Assembly: GCA_026389955.1 (NCBI GenBank) | Contig: JAPLGY010000393.1 | Location: 29,608-39,891, forward strand | Length of the DNA stretch: 10,284 nucleotides | Direction of reading: 5' to 3' | DNA from: Caldilinea sp. | Lineage (GTDB): Bacteria; Chloroflexota; Anaerolineae; Caldilineales; Caldilineaceae | Part shown: positions 7,793-10,284 of the stretch, piece after piece | Position numbering within the stretch: position 1 is the stretch's first letter | Layout of the letters: each line of letters opens with the position of its first letter | Notes under the pieces: model-generated | The model's database searches: none | What the model saw: only the letters and a program-made list of their open reading frames with translations | What the model was told of the DNA's origin: nothing | Program-made: the position numbers and the translations under genes

Positions 7793-9496
7793 ATGACAAC
7801 CGCATTTTCCCAGTTGAATCTGCACCCACAGTTGGTGCAGGCCGTAGAGTTGCTTGGCTTTGCCACGCCGACGCCGATCCAGTCTGCCATGATTCCGATA
7901 ATGTTGGCAGGCCAGGATGTGGTCGGCCAGGCACAGACAGGCACAGGCAAGACCGCAGCGTTTGCACTGCCGATTCTTCACCAGCTGCGCCCCCAGAGCC
8001 CCCATATCCAGAGCCTGGTTTTGACCCCGACCCGCGAGCTGGCCATACAGGTCGCCAAGGCGATCCACGATTTTGGCGCTTCGCTCAACGTGCGTGTGCT
8101 GCCGGTCTACGGCGGCGAACCCTACGGGCGTCAGATCAGCCGTCTGCAAAAAGGGGTCGACGTCGTCGTCGGCACGCCGGGGCGTCTGCTGGATCTGCTC
8201 AAACGAGAGGTGCTGGACCTGACCCAGCTGCGGTCTGTGGTCCTGGATGAGGCTGACGAGATGCTCAGCATGGGTTTCATCGAGGACATTGAAGCCATTC
8301 TGGCGGCGACCCCGGTCGAGCGCCAGACAGCCCTGCTTTCTGCCACGCTCTCCCCCGAGATTCGGAGGCTGGCGGGCCGCTATCTGCGCGACCCTCAGTC
8401 GGTCTCGATCCAGCGCGAACAGGTGACCGTGGCTGCCATCGAACAGCGCCACTATCTGGTCCACGAGGCAGACAAGCTGGCGGCGCTGACCCGTCTTTTT
8501 GAGGTCGAACCGATCACCAGCGCGCTGATCTTTGTGCGCACCCGTGCGGGCACCGGCGAGCTGGCCGCCGAACTTTCGACTCGCGGCTTTCCGTCCGAGG
8601 CATTGAGCGGGGAGCTGGAGCAGGAGGAACGCGAACGGGTCATGAACCGTTTCCGCCGCAACCTGATCAAGGTCGTTGTGGCCACAGATGTGGCGGCACG
8701 CGGGCTGGACATCGACCACATCTCACATGTCTTCAACTTTGACCTGCCCGAGGATCCGGAGGTGTACGTGCACCGCGTCGGGCGCACCGGGCGCGCCGGC
8801 AAACGGGGGGTCGCCCTGTCGCTGGTCACCCCCAGCGAACGCTGGCGACTGGGGCGGATCGAGAACTTCATCAAGACAGCGGTGCTGCGCGCACCAGTGC
8901 CGACCGAGGAGCAGATTCTTGCCCGTCGTGAGTTGGCACTGTTGGAACGGGTGAGTGACGGGCTGCGTCACGGGCGGCTGGGCCAAGAACGGGGGCTGGT
9001 CAGCACGCTGCTGGAGGCAGGCCATGACCCGATCGAGATTGCTGCGGCCGCGCTGCGCCTGGCGCGCGGGGAAGAGCACCAGCGTCCGATCTTGTCGGTC
9101 GCCGAGATACAGGATCGACGCCCTTCGCGCGACTCGCGGCATCCGGCGCAGCGCGGGCCTGCTTCACGGCCTGACCGTCGGCCCGCCGACCGCTTTGAAC
9201 GACAGGTTGCCGACCGCTTCGAGCGACAGCCCCGCTCGCGCCGCCCGGAAGGAAACGACGAGACAGGCATGGTCAGCCTGACCCTGAGCAAGGGTCGGGT
9301 CCACGGCGTGCGCCCTGCCGATGTGGTCAGCACGATCGCCCACCATGCCGGCATTCCCGGCGGGGTGATCGGCCGGATTCAGATCGACGAACACCATACC
9401 CGGGTCGATGTGCCCGAACGTTTCGTGGCACAGGTGCTGGCCCGCGCCGACTCTTTTCGCATCCACCGCCAGGAGATCGACGTGCGGCAGGCTTGA
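7793..9496 (+). CDS. DEAD-box ATP-dependent RNA helicase with DbpA-type RNA-binding tail (DeaD/CshA-like)
   Basis: This 567-residue protein carries all core motifs: Q motif ending at Gln30, motif I AQTGTGKT (47-54), Ia PTRELA (79-84), TPGR (128-131), II DEAD (152-155), III SAT (184-186), V VATDVAARGLD (297-307) and VI HRVGRTGR (327-334). A helical segment follows (about 355-430), then a basic Arg-rich linker (440-487) with ADRFERQ twice (465-471 and 473-479). Last is a DbpA-type RNA-binding domain (about 490-566; TGMVSLTLSKGRVHGVRPAD onward). Such proteins unwind RNA in the cytoplasm during ribosome assembly, mRNA decay and cold adaptation; which role applies here is not readable. The ATG at 7793 has a strong AAGGAG (7781-7786) with 6-base spacing. 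The gene is monocistronic in this window, preceded by a long structured leader and convergent with the isomerase-like gene 33 bases downstream. Confidence 0.97.
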   Translation: MTTAFSQLNLHPQLVQAVELLGFATPTPIQSAMIPIMLAGQDVVGQAQTGTGKTAAFALPILHQLRPQSPHIQSLVLTPTRELAIQVAKAIHDFGASLNVRVLPVYGGEPYGRQISRLQKGVDVVVGTPGRLLDLLKREVLDLTQLRSVVLDEADEMLSMGFIEDIEAILAATPVERQTALLSATLSPEIRRLAGRYLRDPQSVSIQREQVTVAAIEQRHYLVHEADKLAALTRLFEVEPITSALIFVRTRAGTGELAAELSTRGFPSEALSGELEQEERERVMNRFRRNLIKVVVATDVAARGLDIDHISHVFNFDLPEDPEVYVHRVGRTGRAGKRGVALSLVTPSERWRLGRIENFIKTAVLRAPVPTEEQILARRELALLERVSDGLRHGRLGQERGLVSTLLEAGHDPIEIAAAALRLARGEEHQRPILSVAEIQDRRPSRDSRHPAQRGPASRPDRRPADRFERQVADRFERQPRSRRPEGNDETGMVSLTLSKGRVHGVRPADVVSTIAHHAGIPGGVIGRIQIDEHHTRVDVPERFVAQVLARADSFRIHRQEIDVRQA

Positions 9497-9504
9497 TGGG
9501 CTGG

Positions 9505-9518
9505 GGCAGATCGCTGCC
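9505..9518. terminator. Small hairpin between convergent stops (weak terminator candidate)
   Basis: GGCAG-ATCG-CTGCC is a perfect 5-bp stem with a tetraloop in the 33-base gap between the helicase stop (9496) and the isomerase-like stop (9530). There is no T-run on either side, so intrinsic termination is doubtful. Confidence 0.3.
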
Positions 9519-9529
9519 TGCGCGCCAGT

Positions 9530-10284
9530 CTATTCCCTTGCTCTGGAGCGAGCCCTCTGCAGCCCGGCACGCAGGAAGGCCACGCTGGCGCTGACTTCGT
9601 CTTCGCCCAGGCTGTGCAGGAGGAGTGCCCCATGATAGCCGCTAGCGAGCAGCAGCTGGATGTACAGGTCGTAGTCGAGCCGTCCGCGACCCGCCGCCAC
9701 CTGTCCGGCCTCGCCGTCGTGGGTCAGATCTTTGGCATGCGCCAGCACGATGTCGTCGCCCAACAGCTCGAAGGCTTCGTGGAGGATTCGCTCCATCTGC
9801 GGCAGTTCACCGGCGTGGAAGAGATTGGCGCCGTCGATCAGGACTTTGAGGTGGGGCGAACGAATCTCATCCAGCAGCCGTCGGGCCCGCTGGGCACTGT
9901 CGACGACGTTGCTGATCTCGGGTTCGAAGGCCAGGGTTACCCCAGCTGGCTCGGCGATCGCCACCGCTGCTTCCATCGACTCCAGCAGGTCAGCCCAGGC
10001 ATCTGGTGCCTGGTTGTGGGGGTGAGCGCGCCACAGATCCAGAGGGTCGCGCGTCCCGGTGCTCAGCGTGACGACCTGGGTGTCCAGCCCTGCACAGGCG
10101 GCGACCAGCCCCTGCAGCCCGTGCAGCCCCCGCCGCCGCTCGCGCAGGTCTGGGTGCACCATGTTGAAGGTGCCCGACAGGGCCGCCATGCGCAGGTTGT
10201 GCTGGGCAAACGCCTGCCGGATGGCAACGATCTGGGGGGGGGCCAGCGTCTCTGGCAAATTGGGCAGCCCAGCAGAGGCCAGAG
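9530..10284 (-). CDS. Sugar phosphate isomerase/epimerase family protein (xylose isomerase-like TIM barrel), 5' end cut
   Basis: The frame is open from the stop at 9530 to the window edge, giving 250 visible residues. The TTG at 10258 is internal by family comparison, since the barrel begins further upstream. Counting from that TTG, recognisable strands are RMAALSGTFNMVHPD (23-37), VTLAFEPE (107-114), KVLIDGANLFHAGE (138-151), IVLAHAKDL (170-178) and ALLLHSLGEDEV (211-222). Glu112, Asp142 and His174 are the likely divalent-metal ligands of the AP endonuclease 2/xylose isomerase-like fold. Members isomerise or epimerise sugars and cyclitols in the cytoplasm; the substrate is unknown here. A run of nine C residues (minus strand, 10234-10242) lies within the frame at LAPPQI. 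The gene is convergent with the helicase, and its upstream partners are outside the window. Confidence 0.88.
   Translation of the reverse strand, partial: LASAGLPNLPETLAPPQIVAIRQAFAQHNLRMAALSGTFNMVHPDLRERRRGLHGLQGLVAACAGLDTQVVTLSTGTRDPLDLWRAHPHNQAPDAWADLLESMEAAVAIAEPAGVTLAFEPEISNVVDSAQRARRLLDEIRSPHLKVLIDGANLFHAGELPQMERILHEAFELLGDDIVLAHAKDLTHDGEAGQVAAGRGRLDYDLYIQLLLASGYHGALLLHSLGEDEVSASVAFLRAGLQRARSRARE

Overview
The window is GC-rich, gene-dense bacterial chromosome with no mobile element, CRISPR array, rRNA or tRNA that I can see. The gene mix (a YfhO-type membrane protein end, proline/alanine-rich lipoproteins, a stand-alone molybdopterin hydroxylase subunit, a DEAD-box helicase with a DbpA-type tail, a xylose-isomerase-like TIM barrel) resembles Chloroflexota, perhaps Caldilineae. 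That placement is an inference from gene style, not from a marker gene.

Layout: (1) 1-377 (+) is the 3' end of a YfhO-like membrane protein. (2) 5351 down to 379 (-) is a compact four-gene run: HIT hydrolase, xanthine-dehydrogenase-type molybdopterin subunit, Gfo/Idh/MocA oxidoreductase, and a lipoprotein with a predicted beta-propeller. Gaps are 10, 73 and 3 bases, so it is probably one operon, with a promoter and a triple 11-mer repeat just upstream. Its last stop codon lies one base from the convergent YfhO stop. (3) 6616-5498 (-) is an alpha/beta hydrolase lipoprotein with its own probable promoter. (4) 7406-6798 (-) is a small secreted repeat protein closed by a textbook intrinsic terminator at 6720-6755. 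(5) 7407-7792 is the only long non-coding stretch. It is the divergent region between that gene and the helicase and carries a helicase promoter plus an apparently highly structured RNA leader of about 200 nt. (6) 7793-9496 (+) is a DEAD-box RNA helicase. (7) 9530-10284 (-) is a sugar phosphate isomerase/epimerase family protein cut by the right edge.

The genes do not form an obvious single pathway. The most noteworthy items are the helicase leader (a long-range helix, a nested terminator-like hairpin with a U7 tract, and a GNRA-capped 9-bp hairpin within 160 nt), the molybdopterin subunit without its usual FAD and [2Fe-2S] partners, and the small secreted protein with internal duplication and a 15-nt tandem repeat. 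I see no convincing new defence system or mobile system.
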